The notes beneath the pieces were generated by a model. That model was given only the letters and a program-made list of their open reading frames with translations, made no database searches and was not told the origin of the DNA. A DNA stretch of 25,548 bases from CAYZQE01 sp964480635 (GTDB taxonomy: Bacteria > Pseudomonadota > Gammaproteobacteria > GCA-001735895), in assembly GCA_964480635.1 (NCBI GenBank), contig CAYZQE010000027.1, positions 1-25,548 on the forward strand. The letters are read 5' to 3'. A program made the position numbers and the translations under genes. This document shows positions 15,014-24,063 of the stretch, in pieces. Numbering within the stretch: the first letter of the stretch is position 1; each line of letters opens with the position of its first letter.

Positions 15014-16591
15014 ATGGATCCATTATGGCTTTTAGTTGCACTGGTGTTAGGTTTGTTTACGCAACAAATTCGCTTGCCTCCGCTCATTGGTTTTTTGTTT
15101 GCAGGCTTTGCGTTACACGCAATGGGCATAGAAGGTGGCCCAGAGTTACAAAAATTTGCAGATTTAGGCGTCACATTATTGTTGTTTACCATTGGCCTTA
15201 AATTACGTTTGCGTAATTTATTAGCACCAGAAGTTTGGGCGACAGCAACGGCTCATATGACCTTAGTGGTGCTCTTATTTACCGGTATTTTATTGCTGCC
15301 AGGTTTAGCCGGCTTAGCTTGGTTTGGCACATTAGAATGGAAGGCAGCTGCGGTTATTGCTTTTGCACTTAGCTTTAGCAGTACCGTATTTGCAGTAAAA
15401 ATATTAGAAGATCGAGGCGAAATGAAAACACGCCATGGCCAAATAGCCATAGGTATTCTCATTATTCAAGACATTATAGCCGTCGTATTTTTAACCTTTG
15501 CGACCGATAAATCGCCAACGCTATGGGCTTTTGCTTTATTGGCGCTACCCTTTGCGCGTCCGCTATTAAATCATTTTATGAACCGTTCTGGACACGGTGA
15601 AGTGCTTGTTTTATTTGGCATGTTTATGGCCATTGGTGGCGGTGAATTATTTGATTTGGTCGGCATGAAAGCAGATTTAGGCGCACTTATTTTTGGCGTG
15701 TTATTAAGCGGTCAAGCAAAATCATCTGAACTGGCTCGCTCGTTATTGAGCTTTAAAGACTTATTTCTCATTGGTTTTTTTCTTTCGATAGGCATTAATG
15801 CACTGCCCAGTTTGAGCGATATACTCATTGCGAGTGCTTTTGTTGTTTTCTTGTTGCCGATTAAAACGTTGTTGTTTTTTTACCTATTAAACCGTTTAAA
15901 AATACGCGCCCGAACCGCTTTTTTAAGCACTGCAGCGTTATTAAATTATAGTGAATTTGGTTTAATAGTTGCGGCAGTTGGCGTTAGTGCGAATTTAATA
16001 GAACAACAATGGTTGCTTATAATGGCTTTAGCCTTAACCATTAGTTTTATCCTAAGCTCAATTATTAATGCGGGTGCGCATAAACTGTATGCCAAGCAAG
16101 AATCCCATCTACACGGCTTTGAGGTAGAAGAGCGCTTAGCTGAAGATAAGGCGCCAGATTTAGGTCATGCCGAAATATTAATTGCGGGTATGGGGCGTGT
16201 TGGCAGCGGTGCTTATTTGTCGATGCGCGATGCTTATGGCGATAAAGTATTGGGCATCGACGCTGATATTGACCATGTGAATGAACACCAACAAGAAGGA
16301 AATAACGTTTTATTAGGCGATGCAGAAGATGCTGACTTTTGGCGTGCGCTTGACCTTAAAAACCTAAGGCTCGTTATGTTAGCTATGCCGACAATTACAG
16401 ACATGATGCAAGCAGTAGAGCTATTAAATGAATTAAAATATAAGGGTGTCATAGCTGCCGTAACAAAACACGATGATGATCGTAAAACACTAGAAGATGC
16501 AGGTGTTCAAGCCACGTTTAATTTTTACTCAGAAGCAGGGGCGGGTTTTGCAGAGCATGTACGCCAACAGATTGAACAAAACAGAGGATGA
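15014..16591 (+). CDS. CPA2 cation:proton antiporter with RCK_N domain (KefB/YbaL-like)
   Basis: 525 residues. About 12 transmembrane helices (residues 1-360) of the Na+/H+ exchanger CPA2 family, with LPPLIGFLFAGFAL, LLLFTIGLKL, FALSFSSTVFAVKIL and GMKADLGALIFGVLLSG. A cytosolic TrkA_N/RCK domain follows from about 390, with the nucleotide-binding glycine motif AGMGRVGSGAYLSM and the acidic VLGIDAD. It probably exchanges K+ or Na+ for protons under nucleotide or redox control. There is no KefF/KefG ancillary gene beside it. TGAGGAAATAAT precedes the ATG, a good ribosome-binding site. The upstream 182 bp is AT-rich with no promoter I trust. Confidence 0.85.
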   Translation: MDPLWLLVALVLGLFTQQIRLPPLIGFLFAGFALHAMGIEGGPELQKFADLGVTLLLFTIGLKLRLRNLLAPEVWATATAHMTLVVLLFTGILLLPGLAGLAWFGTLEWKAAAVIAFALSFSSTVFAVKILEDRGEMKTRHGQIAIGILIIQDIIAVVFLTFATDKSPTLWAFALLALPFARPLLNHFMNRSGHGEVLVLFGMFMAIGGGELFDLVGMKADLGALIFGVLLSGQAKSSELARSLLSFKDLFLIGFFLSIGINALPSLSDILIASAFVVFLLPIKTLLFFYLLNRLKIRARTAFLSTAALLNYSEFGLIVAAVGVSANLIEQQWLLIMALALTISFILSSIINAGAHKLYAKQESHLHGFEVEERLAEDKAPDLGHAEILIAGMGRVGSGAYLSMRDAYGDKVLGIDADIDHVNEHQQEGNNVLLGDAEDADFWRALDLKNLRLVMLAMPTITDMMQAVELLNELKYKGVIAAVTKHDDDRKTLEDAGVQATFNFYSEAGAGFAEHVRQQIEQNRG

Positions 16592-16646
16592 CACCCTACA
16601 AAAAATATCAGCTGAAAAATCAAAGGCTAATCTAATGCCATTTTAG

Positions 16647-16669
16647 CAAGCCCAAAATTATTGGGCTTG
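16647..16669. terminator. Bidirectional terminator between convergent genes
   Basis: CAAGCCCAA (16647-16655) pairs perfectly with TTGGGCTTG (16661-16669) around a 5-nt loop, with T-rich flanks on both sides. It serves the antiporter gene on the plus strand and the thioredoxin-fold gene on the minus strand. The stop codon of the minus-strand gene lies in the loop, so the stem partly encodes that protein's last residues. Confidence 0.75.
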
Positions 16670-17107
16670 TTTATTACTCTCCTTTAGCTTGAAAATCAGA
16701 TCAAAGTTGTGCCGTAGCGATGCTGAGTCTTGAGATGTATACAGTATCTTTAATATTTTACCCTTGGGGTCAAAGAATAAAAGCACAGGCGCTTTTATGT
16801 TGTATGTATTGCTTAGCATAAGGCCTGTCGGCGTGCCAATTTGCACAATGATAAATTCTAGTTGGCCTGCGTAATCATCTCTTACTTCATTCATAGCGGC
16901 CGTTATTTGCGTGCTCTGAATTATGTTCGGGTCATAGACCAGAACCAAGGCATTAGTACCTTTCCCGACGATTGAGAAATCTGTCGAAAAACTACGAGGC
17001 ATAAAGGAAATAGCGAGAGCAATCAATAACGCAATAATGCTAAGAGTGATCAGTGTTGGCCAAATACTTTTTTTTGATTTTGTGTTTTCTTTTTCTGTAG
17101 TTTGCAT
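16658..17107 (-). CDS. Membrane-anchored thioredoxin-fold protein without CxxC
   Basis: 149 residues: a charged N-terminus, one transmembrane helix (about 15-35) and a periplasmic thioredoxin-like domain. Support for the fold is the strand-rich order LVLVYDP, LEFIIVQIG, an APVLLFFDPKGKIL segment with the cis-Pro position of thioredoxins, and a C-terminal helix. The expected CxxC near residues 60-65 is replaced by PNIIQS and the protein has no cysteine, so it cannot be a dithiol oxidoreductase. It may bind a partner or be a divergent family member. I do not recognise a named gene. Its 3' end forms half of the shared terminator. Confidence 0.65.
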   Translation of the reverse strand: MQTTEKENTKSKKSIWPTLITLSIIALLIALAISFMPRSFSTDFSIVGKGTNALVLVYDPNIIQSTQITAAMNEVRDDYAGQLEFIIVQIGTPTGLMLSNTYNIKAPVLLFFDPKGKILKILYTSQDSASLRHNFDLIFKLKESNKQAQ

Positions 17108-17178
17108 TGCTTATATCGTTTTCTATTTTGCCGTAGCCATGTTTTTTTAATGTAAATAACATGACTACAAGTGACTGC

Positions 17179-17196
17179 GCCACCCGTTATGGTGGC
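17179..17196 (-). terminator. Small hairpin after fabI
   Basis: GCCACC (17179-17184) and GGTGGC (17191-17196) form a 6-bp GC-rich stem with a 6-nt loop, 12 bp beyond the fabI stop on the minus strand. No T-run follows, so termination is uncertain. Confidence 0.35.
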
Positions 17197-17208
17197 ATAG
17201 GTAAATGG

Positions 17209-17994
17209 TTATTCTAAAACACCCATGCTGGTTATGTTATAACCCGAATCAACATAAATATTCTCACCCGTAATGCCTTTACCAAGGTCAGAACACAAAA
17301 AGGCAACGGTATTACCGACATCTTCAGTGGTGACATTTTTGCGTAAAGGGGCATTTTTAGCAACTTCATCTAAAATCTTTTTAAAGCTGCCAATACCTGC
17401 TGAAGCCAATGTTTTAATGGGGCCTGCCGAAACAGAGTTAACACGAATGCCTTGCGGGCCAAGTGAGGCAGCCATATAGCGAACATTGGCTTCTAAACTG
17501 GCTTTTGCCACACCCATAACATTGTAGTTAGGTAGCGCACGTTCTGAACCTAAGTAACTGAGTGTTGCAATGGCTCCGCCATTTTCAATCATCATTGGGC
17601 GGGCTGCTTTGGCCATAGCCGCTAGGCTGTAAGAGCTAATGTCATGGGCAATTTGAAAGGCTTCGCGAGTGATGGCATCTAAATAGTCACCGTCCAAGGC
17701 TTCTCTTGGTGCAAAGGCAATTGAATGAACCAAAATATCTAAGGTATCCCACGATTCACCTAAGGTTTTAAAGGTACTTTCAATTTGGGCATCGTCTGCA
17801 ACATCACACGAAATAACAATGTCCGAGCCAAATTCAGTAGCAAACTTTTCAACACGGCCTTTAAATCGGTCGCCGACATAGGTGAATGCTAATTCTGCGC
17901 CTTCGCGGTGCATGGCTTTGGCAATGCCATAAGCAATTGAGCGATTACTCGCAACACCTGTAATGAGTGCTTTTTTACCCGTTAAAAATCCCAT
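17209..17994 (-). CDS. fabI: NADH-dependent enoyl-ACP reductase
   Basis: 261 residues, nearly co-linear with E. coli FabI (262). It catalyses the last step of each fatty-acid elongation cycle, reducing trans-2-enoyl-ACP in the cytosol. Visible landmarks: MGFLTGKKALITGVASNRSIAYGIA (nucleotide binding), CDVADD, HSIAFAPREALDGDYLDA, SYLGSERALPNYNVMGVAK (both tyrosines and the catalytic Lys), and SAGPIKTLAS. The start at 17994 is chosen over an in-frame ATG 66 nt upstream because the protein then begins exactly as FabI does and AGAGGA lies 6 nt before it. FabI is the target of triclosan-type inhibitors; nothing in the visible motifs suggests altered sensitivity. Confidence 0.95.
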   Translation of the reverse strand: MGFLTGKKALITGVASNRSIAYGIAKAMHREGAELAFTYVGDRFKGRVEKFATEFGSDIVISCDVADDAQIESTFKTLGESWDTLDILVHSIAFAPREALDGDYLDAITREAFQIAHDISSYSLAAMAKAARPMMIENGGAIATLSYLGSERALPNYNVMGVAKASLEANVRYMAASLGPQGIRVNSVSAGPIKTLASAGIGSFKKILDEVAKNAPLRKNVTTEDVGNTVAFLCSDLGKGITGENIYVDSGYNITSMGVLE

Positions 17995-18407
17995 TGAATG
18001 TCCTCTGACGTTTAATTTTAAATCAGCCGCTATTTTGGCAATGAAATGAATGACATGCAATGAGTAAGTAAAGTTTTCAACGTGAGATGCGTGCTAAAAG
18101 CTTGATAACCGTTATATAATGTTTCTAACAGGCATAAAAATTAAGCTATTTTAGGCTCATATCATATTGGACAAGGCTGTTCGTTGACAGAGGGTTAAAA
18201 ATATCGTAATTTTGTATAAGAGCTGACTTTCGAATTAATGCTCAGCCCTTGGAACTCAATGTTGTTGATAGGCACCAATCTGGTTAGTTAGCTCGACTAA
18301 AAACCTATCAAGGTTAGCGTAAAATTCAGAGTTGATTCTTTATTTTTTGATGAGTGTCTGTTTTTTGCAAAGGTCTCTAATAATATAAATACTACATACT
18401 GAGTCTA
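17995..18407. promoter_or_regulatory. Divergent intergenic region between fabI and jetA
   Basis: 413 bp without a gene must hold the promoters of fabI (minus) and the jet operon (plus). TTGACA at 18184-18189 is the best -35 on the plus strand, but the box 17 bp on (TAATTT, 18207-18212) is poor and TATAAG at 18215 is too far. An 8-bp inverted repeat, TTGATAGG (18265-18272)/CCTATCAA (18304-18311), encloses a second partial dyad (TTAGT/ACTAA) and could fold in the jet leader or bind a regulator. jetA has no obvious ribosome-binding site. Confidence 0.35.
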
Positions 18408-19880
18408 ATGAGTCTCTCATTCCACCAAATAGAATATTTACGTAAAAACAATGCAACTTGGCGTTTATTGATGGCCGAGCATGCTTCATTGGTGCTCACT
18501 TTTTTAAATCAAGTATTTATTGAGCCTAATATTCGAGTCATGAGTGAGTCAGATTTAGAGTCCAAATTAGATGACTTATTGTTTCAACTGCGCCATGAAC
18601 AAGATGACGATGAATTGTTTCCAAAGTCTGCTTTAAGCTATTTAAATGATTGGGCTCAAGCGGATAAATCATGGTTGAGTAAATTTTATCCTCCTTCTTC
18701 TGATCAAGCGCATTTTGACTTAACTCCGTCGACTGAAAAAGCCATTAGTTGGATTAATAGCTTGTCAGAAAATAGCTTTATTGGAACAGAATCACGTTTG
18801 TTGACCGTTTTTGATTTATTAAGGCAAATTACAACAGGTGTCGCAACCGATAAAGACTTTAGGATTAATGAATTAGAAAAGAAAAAACAACAACTACAGC
18901 TACAAATTGATGATATTCAATCAGGGCATTTAGAAATTATGGATGATACGGCTGTTAAGGAGCGTTTTATACAAGTCAGCCAAACAGCTCGCGAACTTTT
19001 GGGTGATTTTCGCTCTGTAGAGCACAACTTTCGTCAATTAGACCGAAAAGTGAGAGAAGATATCGCAACTTGGGATGGCCCAAAAGGTGAATTACTGGAT
19101 CATATTTTTGGCGATAGAGATGCCATTGCAGACTCTGACCAAGGTAAAAGTTTTAGAGCCTTTTGGGACTTTTTAATGTCACCCGATAGCCAGCAAGAAT
19201 TAACCGATTTAATGCAGCAAGTGTTCGAGTTACCTGCTTTAGAAGAACTAACAAAAGACCAACGATTAAAATTAATCCATTATGACTGGTTAGAGGCTGG
19301 CGAACACACTCAACGCACTGTGGCAAAATTATCGCAACAACTGCGACGCTATTTAGATGACCAAGCTTGGTTAGAAAACAAACGAATAATGAGAATTATC
19401 GATGGCATTAGCAGTCATGCAATAGCCGTTCAAGAGGCGCTACCTAAATCACCGTTTATTGCTATTGATTCATTTTCACCCGACATTCAATTGCCGATGG
19501 ATCGTCCATTATTTAAGCCCGCTTTAAAATCAGTGATGAACTCAGCGATAGAAACAGCCAGTGGAGATGATATTGACAGTTCTATTTTGTTTGAACAAAT
19601 ATTTGTTGATAAAGCACGCTTACAGAGCCATATAAATCAACAGTTACAAACATCAGAGCAAGTGACTTTGAGCCAGCTAATCAAATCCTTCCCATTGCAA
19701 CAGGGATTATCAGAATTAATTACCTATTTGGCGATAGCAGGCGATTCAGATCAGGTGGTTTTTGATGAAAGCGAACAAGAGACGGTAGAATGGACTGATG
19801 ATTCTGGTATTTTGCGTAGAGCTCAATTACCACGAATAATTTTTAATCAAAGTTTGAATTCAAAAAGTAAAGTAAATTAA
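18408..19880 (+). CDS. jetA: Wadjet subunit JetA (DUF3375, kleisin)
   Basis: 490 residues of the DUF3375 family, the kleisin-like subunit (MksF-type) of type I Wadjet. It begins LSFHQIEYLRKNNATWRLL, a typical JetA opening, then a mostly helical body with a coiled-coil segment (about 160-182), the DFRSVEHNFRQLDRKVRE stretch and SDQGKSFRAFWDFLMSP, all characteristic of the family. In the complex it bridges the JetC ATPase heads and recruits JetB. Its TAA is immediately followed by the jetB ATG with no gap. The first gene of the four-gene operon; the full length suggests an intact system. Function in anti-plasmid defence is established for the family, not tested here. Confidence 0.92.
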   Translation: MSLSFHQIEYLRKNNATWRLLMAEHASLVLTFLNQVFIEPNIRVMSESDLESKLDDLLFQLRHEQDDDELFPKSALSYLNDWAQADKSWLSKFYPPSSDQAHFDLTPSTEKAISWINSLSENSFIGTESRLLTVFDLLRQITTGVATDKDFRINELEKKKQQLQLQIDDIQSGHLEIMDDTAVKERFIQVSQTARELLGDFRSVEHNFRQLDRKVREDIATWDGPKGELLDHIFGDRDAIADSDQGKSFRAFWDFLMSPDSQQELTDLMQQVFELPALEELTKDQRLKLIHYDWLEAGEHTQRTVAKLSQQLRRYLDDQAWLENKRIMRIIDGISSHAIAVQEALPKSPFIAIDSFSPDIQLPMDRPLFKPALKSVMNSAIETASGDDIDSSILFEQIFVDKARLQSHINQQLQTSEQVTLSQLIKSFPLQQGLSELITYLAIAGDSDQVVFDESEQETVEWTDDSGILRRAQLPRIIFNQSLNSKSKVN

Positions 19881-20522
19881 ATGTCGACATTACCCATGCA
19901 ACACGTAGAAACTGAAACCGACAATGCTTTGTCATTAGTGCTTATCCAATTAATGAAAGGCGTTGTATTTAGAGAAGATCATCAAAAATTATGGCATCAC
20001 TTACTAAGCTTGCAAACGCAAGTTCGTGATTATGTGGGTATGTTAGGGCTAAGTTTATCATTACATGAAGATGAAGGTTTTGCATGGCTACAAACTCAAA
20101 GCAATGAAGAGCAAGAAACATTAGATAAAACGCCATTGCCTAAGTTGGTGATAAAGCGTCAACTATCTTATCCAGTGAGTTTGTTATTGGCATTATTACG
20201 CAAAAAATTAGCTGAAAATGACAGCGAAAGCAGTGACAGCCGTTTAATTTTAGAGCGAGAGGAATTAGTAGAAATGATGCGAACATTTTTACCCGATAGT
20301 TTTAATGACGCTCGTATTGTGGATCAAATTGATAGTTATATTAACAAAGTCATTGAGCTAGGCTTTGCTCGACGATTAAAAAAAGACAAACACAAAATCG
20401 AAATTAGACGAATTATTGTGGCCTTTGTTAATGCACAGTGGTTAACCGAGTTTGATCAACGATTAGTAGAATATATGGACTACCTAAAAGAAGGTAATGA
20501 TGAATCCCGAATCCTCAGATAG
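19881..20522 (+). CDS. jetB: Wadjet subunit JetB (DUF4194, KITE)
   Basis: 213 residues of the DUF4194 (MksE/KITE) family: ALSLVLIQLMKGVVFREDHQKLWHHL near the start, then YPVSLLLALLRKKLAE, ILEREELVEMMRTFLPDSFNDARIVDQID and a C-terminal winged-helix-like region. JetB binds the JetA kleisin. The last five residues, SRILR, and the TAG stop come from an inserted miniature element; without it the protein would end GNDE at a TAG after 208 residues. Losing the native stop and gaining a short basic-containing tail is mild and probably tolerated. Confidence 0.92.
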   Translation: MSTLPMQHVETETDNALSLVLIQLMKGVVFREDHQKLWHHLLSLQTQVRDYVGMLGLSLSLHEDEGFAWLQTQSNEEQETLDKTPLPKLVIKRQLSYPVSLLLALLRKKLAENDSESSDSRLILEREELVEMMRTFLPDSFNDARIVDQIDSYINKVIELGFARRLKKDKHKIEIRRIIVAFVNAQWLTEFDQRLVEYMDYLKEGNDESRILR

Positions 20523-20667
20523 AGAACATAAAAATGTCGCAATCTCTTAATGCACCTAGCAAAACCAAAAATCTTCTTATCACCAATAAGGTGACCACGA
20601 AGTTTTTCATTTCACTATGCACATCAAGCGATTACACCCTTTTCACATTTCTATCTGAGGATTCGGG
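20506..20667 (+). mobile_element. 162-bp palindromic MITE inserted at the jetB/jetC junction
   Basis: Perfect 18-bp terminal inverted repeats (20506-20523, beginning CCCGAATCCTCAGATAG, and 20650-20667) enclose an imperfectly palindromic interior with an apical stem near 20578-20597 (CACC/GGTG flanked by CTTC/GAAG). The 6-bp sequence ATGAAT flanks it directly on both sides (20500-20505 and 20668-20673), a target-site duplication. Deleting the element plus one copy gives GGT AAT GAT GAA TAG, a native jetB end that overlaps the jetC start ATGAATAGT by 8 nt. No transposase is encoded. A 45-codon frame (20534-20671) crosses it and ends in TGA overlapping the jetC ATG. Confidence 0.85.
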
Positions 20668-20670
20668 ATG
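20657..20670 (+). promoter_or_regulatory. jetC ribosome-binding site supplied by the MITE end
   Basis: GAGGA at 20657-20661 lies 6 nt before the jetC ATG (20668) and is part of the right terminal inverted repeat. The ATG itself is in the right copy of the target duplication. The jetC initiation site is therefore a junction of element and host sequence. The element frame ending at 20671 overlaps the start as ATGA, which may also allow coupled initiation. Confidence 0.65.
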
Positions 20671-23600
20671 AATAGTCAAGCGGGCTTATTAGACTTTAGT
20701 GATGACGACCAATTAGCGGGTTTTCGTTTACAACAGGTAGAAGTATATAACTGGGGCACTTTTCATAATAAGGTTTGGCAGTTAAAGTTAGAGGGTAAAA
20801 ATGCCTTACTCACCGGTGATATAGGTTCAGGTAAATCGACCTTGGTCGATGCAATTACTACCTTGTTAGTCCCTGCTAATCGAATTGCTTACAACAAGGC
20901 CGCAGGAGCCGACCTTAAAGAACGTTCTTTACGTTCTTATGTGTTAGGCCATTATAAATCAGAGCGCGCAGAAACGGGTGATGCGGTAAAAGCAGTTGCG
21001 CTAAGAGATCAAAACAGTTTTTCGGTGATAGCGGGCGTTTTTTATAATAAGGGTTATGAGCAAACGGTGACGTTAGCGCAAGTATTTTGGCAAAAAGAAA
21101 GCACGGGTCAGCCCAACCGGTTTTTTGTGGTTGCCGATTGTGCATTAAGTATCAGTGAGCATTTTGCAGATTTTGGAAATGATATTAGCAAATTAAAAAA
21201 ACGTTTAAAAAATACCAGCCATGTATTACCAGCCTTTAATTCATTTCCACCCTATGCAGCGGCTTTTAAAAGACGTTTTGGAATCAATAATGATCAAGCA
21301 TTAGAGTTATTTCACCAAACAGTGTCAATGAAATCGGTGGGTAATTTAACCGAATTTGTGCGCTCACACATGCTACAAGCCTTTGATACACAGCCACGTA
21401 TTGCTGCACTCATGACCCATTTCGATGACTTAAGTAGGGCGCATGATGCTGTCTTGAAATCACGCGATCAAATAGAGCGATTAACGCCCTTATCAAAAGA
21501 TTTAAAAAAGCATCAGCAATTAAGCAAAGAAAAACAGCACTATGCTGATTGCCGTGATGGATTAAGACTCTTTTTTTTAGACCTTAAGGCGAAACTCACT
21601 GTTCAACACTTAGATCGTTTAATCGAAATACATCACTCTTTAGATTCGAGAGTGAGTAAAAATGATGAAAAGCAACAACGCCAACAACTTGAACGAGACC
21701 AAATAAAACAATCCATTGCCGAAAATGGTGGTAATCGATTAGAACAACTAAAGCAAGAAATTGAATCACAAACACTGGATAAAAACACAAAAAAAAGAGA
21801 GGCTGAAAATTACGACCGTTTAGCTAAAAAACTCAGCTTTTCACCGGCTTATGCAAAAGAAGATTTTTTAAACAATCAAAAATTAGCCATCAAACAACTC
21901 ACTCAATTTGAACAATCTGAAACTGAGCTGCAAAATCAACTCACCGAGCAATCGGTAGAATTCAAAATGCTCTCTGATCGTCATAAAGAGATTAGTAATG
22001 ACTTAACATCACTCAAGCAACGTCGTAGTAATATTGATACAAGACAAATTAAAATACGAGAGCTATTATGTCAATCGTTGCAATTAAATGAGCAAGACAT
22101 TCCTTTTGTAGGGGAGCTGATTCAAGTTCGAGAAGATGAGTCGATTTGGGAGGGCGCTGCTGAGCGATTATTGCATAATTTTGGTTTGTCTTTACTCGTG
22201 CCAGAGCAACATTATGGTGATGTGGCGGGGTGGGTCGAGAAAACCCATTTAAAAGGACGCATTGTGTACTTTAAAATTAACCATAAATCACAAAATAAGC
22301 AATTTCAAAGTCAGTCGTTGCATCCTGACTCATTAGTTAGAAAGCTATCTATCAAACCTGATAGTGCCTTTTTTCATTGGCTTGAAGAGCAACTGAATAA
22401 GCGTTTTGATTTTGCATGTTGCGAATCAATGCAACAATTTCGCCGTGAAAAATTAGCCATTACTTTAAAAGGACAAATAAAATCAGCCGGACAAAAACAT
22501 GAAAAAGATGATCGTTTCGCCATTAATGATCGAAGCCGGTTTATATTAGGTTGGAGCAATGAAAGTAAAATAAACACCTTAAATGACAAACGTTTAACGC
22601 TAGAAAAACAAATTCAACAGATAGCAACTGCAATTAGTCAGTTAGATAAAAAGAAGAAGGCAGAAAGCGAGCTAAAGGATCATTTAATTCGTTTAGATGT
22701 TTATCATAGTTTTGATCAACTTGATTGGCACCCCATAGCCAAGCATATCGAAAGTTTACACCAACACATTAAAAAAATAGAGCAAGATTCAGACCTATTA
22801 AAAACTTTAAATCTGCAATTGAATGAGGTCGAAAGCCAAATTTCAAAAATAAATAAATTACTCGATGAGCTAAAAGATAAACGCTCTAAAAATGAACAAA
22901 AACAAAGTGAAAGTGAGCAGCAATTAGAGTCAGCTAACGCTGCTTTGGCGCAAATAGGGGAGGTTACTCTAAAGCAACTAAAAGAAAATATTGAACCCTA
23001 TTATTTAAAGCAAAAAGATAAAGCTGAAAAACTCAGTATTATTAATGGTGATAAACAAGAGCAATTGCTAAGGGCATGGCTACAAAAAACAATGGATGCA
23101 TTAGAAAGTAAAATGCAAACACTAAACCAAAGGCTGTTAAAAGCGATGGGTGAATACAGCCGTGATTACCCAGCCCAAACAAAAGATGTTGATGCCAGTA
23201 TTGATTCTGGTGATGAATATATTGCTATGTTAAAACAATTAAATGCTGATGATTTACCTAAGTTTGAAAAGAAATTTAAAGCGTTATTACATGAAAACAC
23301 CATCAATGAAATTGCTAATTTCAATTCTCAATTAGGTAAAGAGCAACAACAAATTAAACAACGCATTGATAAAATCAACACATCATTATCTGACATAGAA
23401 TATAACAAAGGGCGCTATATACTATTAGAAGCACAAGCTAGCCCCGACCAAGAAATTAGAGATTTTCAACAATCGTTAAAAGCGTGTACCACAGGGTTTT
23501 CTAATAAGGGCGATACGATTTATGCCGAAAATAAATTTTTGCAGGTTAAACAAATTATAGATCGCTTTAAAGGACGCGATGGCTATACCGATGCAGATAA

Positions 23601-24063
23601 ACGCTGGACATTGAAAGTTACCGATGTCAGAAACTGGTATCGCTTTGCCGCCTCAGAGCGTTGGCAAGAAGATGATGTTGAATATGAGCATTATACCGAC
23701 TCAGGCGGCAAATCGGGCGGTCAAAAAGAAAAGCTGGCCTACACCGTTTTAGCCGCAAGTTTGGCGTATCAATTTGGATTAGAGTGGGGCGAAGTGCGCT
23801 CAAGAAGCTTTCGTTTTGTGTTAATTGATGAGGCCTTTGGTCGAGGCTCTGATGAGTCGGCACGTTTTGGCTTAGAATTATTTAAAAAGCTTAATTTACA
23901 GCTATTGATTGTCACCCCATTACAAAAAATTCATATAATCGAGCCCTATGTTGCAAACGTTGGCTTTGTGCATAACCTACAAGGGAAAGAGTCGCAATTA
24001 AGAAACTTAACCATTAAACAATATAAAGCAGAACAGCAGATTCAAAAATTAAAGACACAATGA
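20668..24063 (+). CDS. jetC: Wadjet subunit JetC (SMC/MksB-like ATPase)
   Basis: 1131 residues with SMC-like organisation: an N-terminal half-head with Walker A GDIGSGKST (50-58), long Gln/Lys/Glu-rich coiled coils on either side (about 270-470 and 640-920), and a hinge-like segment between them (about 480-630, with PFVGELIQVREDESIWEGAAERLL). The C-terminal half-head carries the signature SGGKSGGQKEK (1012-1022) and Walker B VLIDEAFGRG (D1054, E1055). JetC dimerises and extrudes DNA loops, which lets the complex sense small circular DNA. Its start codon lies in the element's target duplication; the native N-terminus MNSQAG is unchanged. The stop overlaps jetD by 4 nt (ATGA). Confidence 0.95.
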   Translation: MNSQAGLLDFSDDDQLAGFRLQQVEVYNWGTFHNKVWQLKLEGKNALLTGDIGSGKSTLVDAITTLLVPANRIAYNKAAGADLKERSLRSYVLGHYKSERAETGDAVKAVALRDQNSFSVIAGVFYNKGYEQTVTLAQVFWQKESTGQPNRFFVVADCALSISEHFADFGNDISKLKKRLKNTSHVLPAFNSFPPYAAAFKRRFGINNDQALELFHQTVSMKSVGNLTEFVRSHMLQAFDTQPRIAALMTHFDDLSRAHDAVLKSRDQIERLTPLSKDLKKHQQLSKEKQHYADCRDGLRLFFLDLKAKLTVQHLDRLIEIHHSLDSRVSKNDEKQQRQQLERDQIKQSIAENGGNRLEQLKQEIESQTLDKNTKKREAENYDRLAKKLSFSPAYAKEDFLNNQKLAIKQLTQFEQSETELQNQLTEQSVEFKMLSDRHKEISNDLTSLKQRRSNIDTRQIKIRELLCQSLQLNEQDIPFVGELIQVREDESIWEGAAERLLHNFGLSLLVPEQHYGDVAGWVEKTHLKGRIVYFKINHKSQNKQFQSQSLHPDSLVRKLSIKPDSAFFHWLEEQLNKRFDFACCESMQQFRREKLAITLKGQIKSAGQKHEKDDRFAINDRSRFILGWSNESKINTLNDKRLTLEKQIQQIATAISQLDKKKKAESELKDHLIRLDVYHSFDQLDWHPIAKHIESLHQHIKKIEQDSDLLKTLNLQLNEVESQISKINKLLDELKDKRSKNEQKQSESEQQLESANAALAQIGEVTLKQLKENIEPYYLKQKDKAEKLSIINGDKQEQLLRAWLQKTMDALESKMQTLNQRLLKAMGEYSRDYPAQTKDVDASIDSGDEYIAMLKQLNADDLPKFEKKFKALLHENTINEIANFNSQLGKEQQQIKQRIDKINTSLSDIEYNKGRYILLEAQASPDQEIRDFQQSLKACTTGFSNKGDTIYAENKFLQVKQIIDRFKGRDGYTDADKRWTLKVTDVRNWYRFAASERWQEDDVEYEHYTDSGGKSGGQKEKLAYTVLAASLAYQFGLEWGEVRSRSFRFVLIDEAFGRGSDESARFGLELFKKLNLQLLIVTPLQKIHIIEPYVANVGFVHNLQGKESQLRNLTIKQYKAEQQIQKLKTQ

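Noticed and set aside
17995..18060. 22-residue N-terminal extension of fabI
   Set aside because: FabI proteins begin MGFL, and AGAGGA precedes that ATG at the right distance.
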